Assembly (NCBI GenBank): GCA_023442215.1
Contig: JAEZMP010000623.1
Location: forward strand, 1 to 5,988
Length of the DNA: 5,988 nucleotides
Origin: Pseudomonadota bacterium
GTDB lineage: Bacteria; Pseudomonadota; Alphaproteobacteria; Rhizobiales; Segnochrobactraceae
Reading direction: 5' to 3'
Shown here: positions 1 to 5,645 of the stretch, piece by piece
Layout: each line of letters opens with the position of its first letter
Position numbering within the stretch: position 1 is the stretch's first letter
Position numbers and translations under genes: made by a program
The notes under the pieces: model-generated
The model's database searches: none
What the model was told of the DNA's origin: nothing
The model's input: the letters and a program-made list of their open reading frames with translations, nothing else

Positions 1-215
1 CCCGACTTGATGCCCCGGGCACGCTGGTAGCCATAGCCCAGCACCTCGATCGCGTGGGTGCGGCCATCGAGGATGTCGCCGTCGAAGCGCGGCTTCAGCC
101 GCGCGATGAGGCACGCGACCTTGGTCGAGCCGACGTCGAGCACCGTGACGAGCGACGAGCGCCGATGGGGCAGCGGCTTCAGCCGCATGGAGGAATCGGA
201 ACCGATGCGGATCAT
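1..215 (-). CDS. ftsA: Cell division protein FtsA, N-terminal part (runs off the window)
   Basis: FtsA is an actin-like ATPase on the cytoplasmic face of the membrane; it tethers FtsZ filaments and helps recruit later division proteins. Only the first 71 codons are present, and the gene continues past base 1. I translated this part by hand. A basic N-terminal stretch leads into VLDVGSTKVACLIARL at about residues 25-40. This is the phosphate-1 motif of the actin/Hsp70 fold, with the D-G-S-T-K pattern usual in FtsA. Near the break is VLGYGYQRARGIKSG, matching the conserved G-x-G-x-x-x-S/A-R-G-I-K-x-G segment of the family. The ATG overlaps the ftsQ stop as ATGA, and an AGGGG Shine-Dalgarno sequence lies 7 nt upstream, so the start is well supported. 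Translation is probably coupled to ftsQ. The C-terminal amphipathic membrane helix lies outside the window. Confidence 0.93.
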   Translation of the reverse strand, partial: MIRIGSDSSMRLKPLPHRRSSLVTVLDVGSTKVACLIARLKPRFDGDILDGRTHAIEVLGYGYQRARGIKS

Positions 216-1135
216 GTATCGGCCCCTTTGGGTTTCGACGTCTTCTTGGCGAGGGCTTCGCGGCGGGCTTCCGAACCGGTTTTGGTCAGGCGCACCACCA
301 TGCGGTCCGGAAGGCGGAGATCGACGACGGCGATGTCGCGCTTCAGAAGGCCGTTCTCGGCGTCGAGTTGCACCACCGAGGCGAGGGCCGTCTCCGCGTC
401 CTTCTCGGGCAGGCGAATCACGACGCCGTCCTTCAGCACCACGTCCCAGCGGCGGTCGCCGATCCGCACCAGCCCGCGCACCTGCTTGCCGATTCCGGGC
501 TCGGAATCGACCATCGCAAGCGCTTCGCGGGCCTTCGGAGGCGCGCCGTCGCCGGCGACGAGCGGAAGCGGATGCTCAGCCGGGTCCACGTCCTCGGCGA
601 TGACGCGGCCGGTGCTGTCGATCAGGAAGTAGCGGCCGTGGTTCAGCCACAGGGCGAACGGCGTGCGCTCGGTCACCGTCACGGACAGCGTGCCCGGATA
701 GAGCTTCTGAACGGAGGCGGTGTCGATCCACGGCAGCGCCATCACCCGGTCGCGTGCCTCGGAAGCGTCGAACGCCACCAGCGACACGCCCGGGTCGATG
801 CCGAGTGCGGCGAGCAGCGCCGAGTCGGAGGTCTCCGCCTGGCCGCTCATCTTGACCGCGGTGATCGCAAAGCCGGAATTGGCCGTCGCGGCATCGACCA
901 CGGTCGACCAGTGGCCGCCGACGGCGATGGCGTAGACGAGCGTCAGCCCGAGAAACGTGACGGCGCCGGCGGTCCCGGTCCCGCGCGGGACCGCTTCGAG
1001 CTCCGCGATCATCGCGGAGAAGAAGCGGCGCCGACGCGACCGGCCGATCGGCAGGCCGCCGGCCCCTTGGGACCAGCCATCGCCACCTCTGGACTGCCGC
1101 CTCACCGATCGCAACTTGCGTCCTCCACCATCCAT
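212..1135 (-). CDS. ftsQ: Cell division protein FtsQ (POTRA-containing divisome scaffold)
   Basis: FtsQ is a bitopic inner-membrane protein that links early and late divisome proteins through its periplasmic domain. In the 307-residue reading, residues 1-50 are a basic, Arg-rich cytoplasmic tail. One hydrophobic membrane segment spans about 54-73 (GAVTFLGLTLVYAIAVGG). A POTRA domain follows at about 88-157, running from FAITAVKMSG through LPWIDTASVQKLYPGTLSVTV. The FtsQ beta domain spans about 158-285 (TERTPFALW, YFLIDSTGRVI, VVDLRLPDRMVVRL), and the tail is Lys-rich. Length and order fit alphaproteobacterial FtsQ. The 5' end overlaps ddlB and the 3' end overlaps ftsA by ATGA. The start is uncertain. 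ATG at 1135 has no good ribosome binding site, whereas an in-frame TTG at 1114 has GGAGG 7 nt upstream, and a GTG at 1105 forms GTGA with the ddlB stop. The family assignment is secure; the exact N-terminus is not. Confidence 0.94.
   Translation of the reverse strand: MDGGGRKLRSVRRQSRGGDGWSQGAGGLPIGRSRRRRFFSAMIAELEAVPRGTGTAGAVTFLGLTLVYAIAVGGHWSTVVDAATANSGFAITAVKMSGQAETSDSALLAALGIDPGVSLVAFDASEARDRVMALPWIDTASVQKLYPGTLSVTVTERTPFALWLNHGRYFLIDSTGRVIAEDVDPAEHPLPLVAGDGAPPKAREALAMVDSEPGIGKQVRGLVRIGDRRWDVVLKDGVVIRLPEKDAETALASVVQLDAENGLLKRDIAVVDLRLPDRMVVRLTKTGSEARREALAKKTSKPKGADT
976..993. repeat. Perfect 18-bp palindrome within ftsQ
   Basis: The half-sites CGGTCCCGC and GCGGGACCG are exact reverse complements, with no spacer. 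The site lies in codons 48-54 of ftsQ (around A-V-P-R-G-T), just before the membrane segment. A second perfect dyad lies 7 bp away (1001-1019). In mRNA it could fold into a short GC-rich stem. No known binding site is recognised, and such a palindrome can arise by chance in GC-rich coding DNA. Confidence 0.6.
1001..1019. repeat. Perfect 19-bp dyad within ftsQ
   Basis: The arms CTCCGCGAT and ATCGCGGAG are exact reverse complements around a single central C. The dyad lies in codons 39-45 of ftsQ (S-A-M-I-A-E), about 115-135 bp after the annotated start. Together with the palindrome at 976-993 it makes two consecutive dyads in 44 bp. The symmetry is seen directly; any function is unknown. Confidence 0.6.
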
Positions 1136-2025
1136 TTGACGAGTTCCGGGAACGGCATGCCCTGATGGGCGGCGAGTTCCGGTACCAGCGACGTCGCGGT
1201 CATGCCGGGCTGGGTGTTGACCTCAAGGAGGACGAGTTCGTCCGTTTCGTCGTCGTAGCGGAAGTCCGCCCGCGACACCCCTCGGCAGCCCAGCGCGCGA
1301 TGCGCCTCGACGGTTAGTTTTTGGACATTTTGGTAAATATTCGGTTTAACTTTTGCCGGCAGCTCGTGGCGCGAGGCGCCCGGGACATATTTGGAATCAT
1401 AGTCGTAGAAGGCGTGACCCACCGGCACGATCTCGATGATGTCGGTGGGCGAATCGTTAATGACCGCGCACGTCAGCTCCCGCCCGGGGATGTAGCGCTC
1501 GGCCATCAGAATGTCGCCGTAGGGCCAGTCCTCCCGGTAAAGTTCTTGGGGAGGATGGGCGGCATCGGCGCGCACGATCAGGACGCCGAAGCTCGATCCC
1601 TCGGTCAGCGGCTTCAGCACGTAGGGCGGCGGCATCACATGGGATCTGGCGGCCTCGGCGCGCGAGACGATCAGGTGATTCGCCAGCGGCAGGCCGGCAG
1701 CGGCGAACGCCGCCTTCGCCTTCGCCTTGTTCATCGCGAGCGCGGACGCGAGGATGCCGGAGTGGGTGTAGGGAATCCGCAGGATCTCCAGCACGCCCTG
1801 CACCGCCCCGTCTTCACCGAAGCGGCCATGAAGGGCGTTCAGGGCCACATCCGGCTTGAGGTCCGCCAGCACCTGGCCGATGTCACGGCCCACGTCGATC
1901 GGCGTGACGTGGCGAAAGCCCGCAGCCTCGAGCGCGGCAGCGCAAGCCTTGCCGGAATTCAGCGAGACCGGCCGTTCGCTGACCCATCCGCCCATCAGGA
2001 CGGCGATGTGCATCGCTTCGCTCAT
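1102..2025 (-). CDS. ddlB: D-alanine--D-alanine ligase
   Basis: This cytoplasmic ATP-grasp ligase joins two D-Ala to make the dipeptide that MurF adds to the peptidoglycan stem. The 307 residues match the usual Ddl length, and all landmarks are present. Glu17 in GGWVSERPVSL corresponds to E. coli DdlB Glu15. HGRFGEDG spans 66-73. The ATP-grasp lysine is in YVLKP (Lys138) and the loop is EGSSFGV (142-148). FYDYDSKY (206-213) has Tyr at the position of E. coli Tyr216, which fits D-Ala-D-Ala rather than D-Ala-D-lactate specificity. R-A-D (252-254) and LLEVNTQPGMT (266-276) supply the catalytic Arg and the Mg-binding Asp, Glu and Asn. ATG at 2025 has GAGGAA 5 nt or less upstream, supporting the start; Met5 is a weaker alternative. 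The gene follows murB after 106 bp, and its 3' end overlaps ftsQ. An AT-rich codon island (1315-1356) is atypical for the gene. Confidence 0.98.
   Translation of the reverse strand: MSEAMHIAVLMGGWVSERPVSLNSGKACAAALEAAGFRHVTPIDVGRDIGQVLADLKPDVALNALHGRFGEDGAVQGVLEILRIPYTHSGILASALAMNKAKAKAAFAAAGLPLANHLIVSRAEAARSHVMPPPYVLKPLTEGSSFGVLIVRADAAHPPQELYREDWPYGDILMAERYIPGRELTCAVINDSPTDIIEIVPVGHAFYDYDSKYVPGASRHELPAKVKPNIYQNVQKLTVEAHRALGCRGVSRADFRYDDETDELVLLEVNTQPGMTATSLVPELAAHQGMPFPELVKWMVEDASCDR
1121..1126 (-). promoter_or_regulatory. Strong Shine-Dalgarno sequence inside the annotated ftsQ 5' end
   Basis: The minus strand reads GGAGGA here, within codons 4-5 of the longest ftsQ reading. It ends 6-7 nt before an in-frame TTG (1112-1114). 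The upstream ATG (1133-1135) is preceded only by CCCGGAACTCGTCAA, which has no purine-rich core at a useful distance. This site therefore favours initiation at TTG 1114, seven codons shorter. The same bases also encode the C-terminus of Ddl in another frame (the E-D part of VEDASCDR), so the match could be a by-product of that coding. Confidence 0.4.
1315..1356. other. AT-rich, codon-atypical island within ddlB
   Basis: Bases 1314-1354 contain 10 G/C out of 41 by hand count (about 24%), in a window that is otherwise about two thirds G+C. In ddlB these are codons 224-237 (A-K-V-K-P-N-I-Y-Q-N-V-Q-K-L), and 11 of the 14 end in A or T, including GTT, ATT and CTA. The protein sequence remains normal for Ddl. 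The island lies about 180-220 bp upstream of ftsQ. I could not fit a convincing -35/-10 pair on either strand, nor a full CtrA site (TTAA-N7-TTAA). Confidence 0.7.
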
Positions 2026-2028
2026 GAC

Positions 2029-2034
2029 TTCCTC
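2029..2034 (-). promoter_or_regulatory. ddlB ribosome binding site
   Basis: GAGGAA on the minus strand lies 3 nt before the ATG at 2025 (5 nt counted from GAGG). It supports the first Met rather than Met5 as the Ddl start. Because murB ends 106 bp upstream, ddlB probably initiates independently here rather than by stop-start coupling. Confidence 0.6.
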
Positions 2035-2095
2035 GTCCGGCTCCCGCCTGCCGCGCGGCTCTCGCCGGTGGCATCCTTCCCAAGTCTCTCCCGGA

Positions 2096-2121
2096 GCGCG
2101 CCGGCTGGTGCCGCCGCGCGC
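2096..2121 (-). other. GC-rich hairpin just after murB
   Basis: On the minus strand GCGCGCGG, a 9-nt loop (CGGCACCAG), CC, one bulged G, and GCGCGC form an 8-bp stem with a single bulge. It begins about 10 nt after the murB stop. No T tract follows, so it does not look like a classical intrinsic terminator. It may affect mRNA stability or 3' end protection, or it may be chance in GC-rich DNA. Confidence 0.3.
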
Positions 2122-2131
2122 CCGTGTTCTC

Positions 2132-3097
2132 TCAAGCCGCCGCCGCGTCGACGAACGGCTCGATCGCGAGGCCGGCCGGCAGCCGGCCGATTCGCTCGAT
2201 CTCCCATTCGAGGCGGACGCCGGAGGCCGCGAGCACGCGGGCCCGGACCGTCTCGCCGAGGCGTTCCACGTCCGCCGCGGTCGCGCCGCCGGTGTTGATC
2301 AGAAAATTGCAGTGCAGTTCCGAGACCTGCGCGCCGCCGACCTGCAGACCGCGACAGCCCGCGGCATCGACGAGCCGCCATGCCTTGTCCCCCGGAGGGT
2401 TCTTGAAGGTGGAACCACCGGTCCGGCTCTTCACCGGCTGCGTCGCTTCGCGGGAGGCGGTGATCGCGTCCATCTCCGCTAGGATCGCAGCCTTGTCGCC
2501 GGGAACTCCGCCGAAGGTGCCCTCGGTGAAGATGAAGTCGTGCGGAACGGCGGTGTGGCGGTACGAAAAGCCCATGTCGTCGGCGCCCAGAACATGGAGG
2601 CGGCCTTGACGGTCGAGCGCGCGTGCCGACACGAACCGGTCCTTCACCTCGCCGCCATAGGCACCCGCGTTCATTCGAAGCGCGCCGCCGATGGCACCCG
2701 GAATGCCGCGCAGGAAGGCGAGACCGGCGAGCGAGGCGTCGGCCGCGGCCCGCGCGACCTTGACGTCGGCGGCACCGGCTCCGGCGCGGACGCGGTCACC
2801 GTCCACGGCGATCGCGGCGAACGGCCGGGCGGACAGGCGAATCACCACGCCGGGTACGCCGCCGTCGCGGACGAGAACATTGGAGGCAAGGCCGAGGACC
2901 GTTACCGGCACGTCGGCCGGCAGGGCGGCGAGCCCCACGGCAAGGTCGGCTTCGTCGGCGGGCACGAACAGGACATCCGCCGGCCCGCCGGTGCGGAACC
3001 AGGTGAAGCCCGCAAGCGGGGCGTCGGGCGTCAGCGTGCCGCGCAGCGGGGTTGCCGCCGCCGACTGCATCGCCACGATGATGCCCTGTCCGTCCAT
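2132..3097 (-). CDS. murB: UDP-N-acetylenolpyruvoylglucosamine reductase
   Basis: MurB is a cytoplasmic flavoenzyme that uses NADPH to reduce the enolpyruvyl group of UDP-GlcNAc-enolpyruvate, giving UDP-MurNAc, the substrate of MurC. The protein has 321 residues. The FAD-binding domain begins with TWFRTGGPAD (32-41), then LGLASNVLVRDGG (68-80) and LRGIPGAIGGALRMNAGAYG (129-148). The substrate domain has FSYRHT (177-182, conserved Arg180), RTGGSTFKNP (225-234) with the proton-donor serine at 229, SELHCNFLIN (259-268), and a C-terminal Glu at 299 in LEWEIERIG. The length suggests the shorter type II class, which is an inference. ATG at 3097 overlaps the murC stop as TGATG, and GGAAG lies 4 nt upstream, so I chose it; Met10 is possible. 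The frame stays open far upstream inside murC, but that extension is out-of-frame murC sequence. One oddity is Ala72, where Gly is usual in the LGxGSN motif. Confidence 0.97.
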   Translation of the reverse strand: MDGQGIIVAMQSAAATPLRGTLTPDAPLAGFTWFRTGGPADVLFVPADEADLAVGLAALPADVPVTVLGLASNVLVRDGGVPGVVIRLSARPFAAIAVDGDRVRAGAGAADVKVARAAADASLAGLAFLRGIPGAIGGALRMNAGAYGGEVKDRFVSARALDRQGRLHVLGADDMGFSYRHTAVPHDFIFTEGTFGGVPGDKAAILAEMDAITASREATQPVKSRTGGSTFKNPPGDKAWRLVDAAGCRGLQVGGAQVSELHCNFLINTGGATAADVERLGETVRARVLAASGVRLEWEIERIGRLPAGLAIEPFVDAAAA

Positions 3098-4515
3098 CAC
3101 GCTTCCGGCTTTCCGTCGAGGTCGGCGAGTTCCTTCGGCAGCGCGTAGGCCCACTGCGTGATGGAACCGGCGCCGAGGCAGACGACGATGTCGCCCGGCT
3201 TCACCTTGCCGCGCACCATGCTGGCGAGATCGGTAGGGGAGGGCAGGGCGACGGCGTCGCGGTGACCGCTGGTGCGCAGCCCCTGAACGAGGGCATCGCG
3301 GTCGATGCCGGGGATGGGCGCCTCGCCTGCCGCGTAGACATCGGCGACGATCACGGTCTCCGCATCGTTGAAGCAGGTGCAGAAATCGGCGAACAGGCTC
3401 TGCAGCCGCGAATAGCGGTGCGGCTGCACCACGGCGACCACGCGGCCGCGCGTCGCTTCCCGCGCCGCCTTCAGCACCGCCCGGATCTCCACGGGGTGAT
3501 GGCCGTAATCGTCGAAGATGTCGACGCCGTTCCAGGTTCCGGTGTGGGTGAAGCGCCGCTTCACGCCGGCGAATCCGGCGAGCCCGCGGCGGATCGCTTC
3601 CGAGCCGATGCCGAGACGGTCGGCCACGGCGATGGCGGCCGTGGCGTTCGAGACGTTGTGGCGGCCGAGCACGGGAAGCGCGATGTCCGCGATGGTCTTG
3701 GTCGTGCCCGTCACGCGATCGTGGATTGCGACGGAGAAGGTCGAGCCGCGCGCGCCCATCTCGACATTGTGGCACCGCACGTCGGCCTGCGGGTTGAAGC
3801 CGTAGGTGATGATGCGGCGGTCCTCGATCTCACGCACGAGGCTCTGCACCTCGGCATGGTCGAGGCACATCACGGCGAAGCCGTAGAACGGCACGTTCTC
3901 CACGAACTGCTCGAACGCCGCGCGCACCTTCTCGAAGGTGCCGTAGTGGTCGAGGTGCTCCGGGTCGATATTGGTGACGACGGCGATGTCGGCCGGCAGC
4001 TTTAGGAAGGTGCCGTCGGATTCGTCGGCTTCCGCCACCAGCCACTCGCCGCCGCCGAGGCGGGCGTTGGTGCCGTAGGCGTTGATGATGCCGCCGTTGA
4101 TCACGGTCGGATCGAGCCCGCCGGCGTCGAGCAGCGTCGCGACCAGCGACGTGGTCGTGGTCTTACCGTGGGTGCCGGCGATGGCGACGGACTGCTTGAG
4201 CCGCATCAGTTCGGCCAGCATCTCCGCGCGGCGGACGACCGGCAGCAGCCGCAGGCGGGCGGCGACGAGCTCGGGATTGTCGCGCTTCACCGCGGAGGAG
4301 ACGACGATCACGGTCGCCTGGCCCAGATTGGCCGCGTCGTGCCCAACCGCGACGGGGATGCCCTTCTCGCGCAGGCGCGCCACGTTGGCGCTCTCCGAGA
4401 TGTCGGAGCCCTGCACCGGGTAGCCGAGATTGTGCAGCACCTCGGCGATGCCGCTCATGCCGATGCCGCCGATGCCGACGAAATGAACCGGGCCGATGTC
4501 GCGCGGCATTTTCAT
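3097..4515 (-). CDS. murC: UDP-N-acetylmuramate--L-alanine ligase
   Basis: MurC is the ATP-dependent cytoplasmic ligase that adds L-Ala to UDP-MurNAc, the first step of the stem peptide. Its 472 residues are a normal length, and all three Mur-ligase domains are present. The N-terminal UDP-binding domain has HFVGIGGIGMSG (11-22). The central ATP domain has the P-loop GTHGKTTTT (114-122), EADESDGTF (162-170) and NIDPEHLDHYG (182-192). The C-terminal domain follows, with GRHNVSNATAA (284-294), DDYGHHPVEI (335-344), QPHRYSR (364-370) and GAGSI (448-452). The GIGGIGM and DDYGHHP signatures distinguish MurC from MurD, MurE and MurF. ATG at 4515 overlaps the murG stop as ATGA. A GGAG lies 10 nt upstream, which is slightly long; Met3 is an alternative start. 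The stop is shared with the murB start (TGATG). No missing residue or frameshift is visible. Confidence 0.99.
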   Translation of the reverse strand: MKMPRDIGPVHFVGIGGIGMSGIAEVLHNLGYPVQGSDISESANVARLREKGIPVAVGHDAANLGQATVIVVSSAVKRDNPELVAARLRLLPVVRRAEMLAELMRLKQSVAIAGTHGKTTTTSLVATLLDAGGLDPTVINGGIINAYGTNARLGGGEWLVAEADESDGTFLKLPADIAVVTNIDPEHLDHYGTFEKVRAAFEQFVENVPFYGFAVMCLDHAEVQSLVREIEDRRIITYGFNPQADVRCHNVEMGARGSTFSVAIHDRVTGTTKTIADIALPVLGRHNVSNATAAIAVADRLGIGSEAIRRGLAGFAGVKRRFTHTGTWNGVDIFDDYGHHPVEIRAVLKAAREATRGRVVAVVQPHRYSRLQSLFADFCTCFNDAETVIVADVYAAGEAPIPGIDRDALVQGLRTSGHRDAVALPSPTDLASMVRGKVKPGDIVVCLGAGSITQWAYALPKELADLDGKPEA

Positions 4516-5645
4516 GGGATTCTAGCTCCGTTCGGGCGCCGGCCTGCGGTTTCCTCGACGAGATCGGCGAGACGCGCGACGGCGTCCGGCATCGCGATCC
4601 CGCGGGCGGCGGCCGCCGCCTCGGCGAGGCGTCCGGGCGCGCCGGCAAGGGTGGAGATTTCGCGCGCGAGCCGGTCCGGATCGGCGGAGAGTTCGCCCTG
4701 CGGGATCGGCCATGCGGCGCCGACCTTGGCGAGGACCGCGGCATTCACAGCCTGGTCCTGGTCGCGGGCATGGGGCAGCGGCACGAGGATCGAGGGCCGG
4801 CCGATCACCGAAAGCTCGGCGACGCTGGAGGCCCCGGAGCGGCAGACGACGAGGTGGCTCGCGGCGATGCGGGCCGGAAGATCGGTGAAGAACGGGGCGA
4901 TCTCGGCGGCGATGCCCATGGCGGCATAGGCCGAGGTCACGCGCCCGATATCCTCGGGTCGTGCCTGCTGGGTGAGGCGGATGCGGGCGCGCAGGGCAGG
5001 GTCGAGGCGTTCCAGTGCCGACGGCACGAGGTCGGCGAACACGCGCGCGCCCTGGCTGCCGCCGAAGACGAGCAGGTTGAACGCTCCGTCCGCAGTCGGA
5101 GCGGAATAGGGCACCGCAGCGGCGGTTATCACCGCAGGGCGCACCGGGTTGCCGGTCAGCACCAGCTTCGACGCCCACGCCTCGGTGCCCTTCGGCGAAG
5201 CGAAGCCGGTGGCGATGCGCGTCGCGCGTCTGGCGAGGATGCGGTTGCCCCAGCCGATCACGGCGTTCTGCTCGTGCAGGACGGTCGGTATGCCCCGCAC
5301 GCTCGCCGCGAACAGCGGCGGCACCGTCGGGTAGCCGCCGAAGCCGACCGCCACCGCCGGTTTCACCGCGCCGATCACCTTCAGCGATTGCAGGAAGCCG
5401 AGGCCGAGGCCCGCAGCGGTCTTCGCCAGCGCGAACGGCGAGCGCCCTGTCACGGTCGCGGCCGACACGATGTGCACCTTCCGGGCCGGGAACGCGGTGC
5501 CGTACTTGTCGGCGCGTTCGTCGGTGACGAGATCGATCGTCCAGCCCCGCGCGATCAGCGCATGGGCCAGCGATTCCGCCGGGAAGAGATGGCCGCCGGT
5601 TCCTCCGGCGGCGAGCAGCACCGTGCCCCTGGCCGCCTCGATCAT
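4512..5645 (-). CDS. murG: UDP-GlcNAc:undecaprenyl-pyrophosphoryl-MurNAc-pentapeptide GlcNAc transferase
   Basis: MurG is a peripheral membrane GT-B glycosyltransferase (family GT28) on the inner face of the cytoplasmic membrane; it adds GlcNAc to lipid I to form lipid II. Its 377 residues are typical. The N-terminal domain has the glycine loop GGTGGHLFPA (14-23), a second loop GFGGYPTVPP (101-110), and HEQNAVIGWGNR (124-135), which includes the conserved H-E-Q-N. The C-terminal UDP-GlcNAc domain has GGSQGA (195-200), CRSGASSVAEL (268-278) with the conserved serine and Glu, and PLPHARDQDQAVNA (289-302), equivalent to the sugar-binding D/H-x-x-Q-Q region. ATG at 5645 overlaps the ftsW stop as ATGA, with GGGAG 8 nt upstream, so the start is firm. 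Its 3' end overlaps murC. The position between ftsW and murC is the standard proteobacterial dcw order. Confidence 0.99.
   Translation of the reverse strand: MIEAARGTVLLAAGGTGGHLFPAESLAHALIARGWTIDLVTDERADKYGTAFPARKVHIVSAATVTGRSPFALAKTAAGLGLGFLQSLKVIGAVKPAVAVGFGGYPTVPPLFAASVRGIPTVLHEQNAVIGWGNRILARRATRIATGFASPKGTEAWASKLVLTGNPVRPAVITAAAVPYSAPTADGAFNLLVFGGSQGARVFADLVPSALERLDPALRARIRLTQQARPEDIGRVTSAYAAMGIAAEIAPFFTDLPARIAASHLVVCRSGASSVAELSVIGRPSILVPLPHARDQDQAVNAAVLAKVGAAWPIPQGELSADPDRLAREISTLAGAPGRLAEAAAAARGIAMPDAVARLADLVEETAGRRPNGARIP

Larger units (their letters stand above)
2026..2131. other. murB-ddlB spacer, the only intergenic gap
   Basis: These 106 bp separate the murB stop from the ddlB start; every other junction in the window overlaps. 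The spacer is GC-rich and contains no small ORF that I can support. It holds the ddlB ribosome binding site (GAGGAA, 2029-2034) and a GC-rich hairpin (2096-2121). I see no clear promoter. It could hold a processing site or an internal promoter, but nothing in the sequence shows this. Confidence 0.7.

Noticed and set aside
1327..1350. Possible CtrA or sigma-70 sites in the AT-rich ddlB island
   Set aside because: Only one TTAA half-site is present at 1346-1349, with no second half at the right spacing. The best plus-strand pair (TTGGAC then GTTTAA 17 bp later) is a poor match and points away from ftsQ.
1321..2298. Long plus-strand open frame opposite ddlB (about 325 codons)
   Set aside because: It is antisense to a complete Ddl with all catalytic motifs. 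Its translation is rich in Arg, Gly and His without domain-like features, as expected for shadow frames in GC-rich DNA. The same holds for the plus-strand frames at 368-1165, 3262-4005, 4168-4929 and 4770-5771.
3098..3775. Apparent 226-codon N-terminal extension of MurB into murC (547-residue frame)
   Set aside because: The extension is out-of-frame murC sequence, and murC in its own frame is complete with all motifs. The TGATG junction and the start of MurB homology place the murB start at 3097.
5592..5612. Perfect 8-bp stem with a 5-nt loop near the murG start
   Set aside because: It encodes the glycine-rich nucleotide loop A-G-G-T-G-G; repeated GGC/GCC-type codons for Gly and Ala produce such symmetry without any added function.
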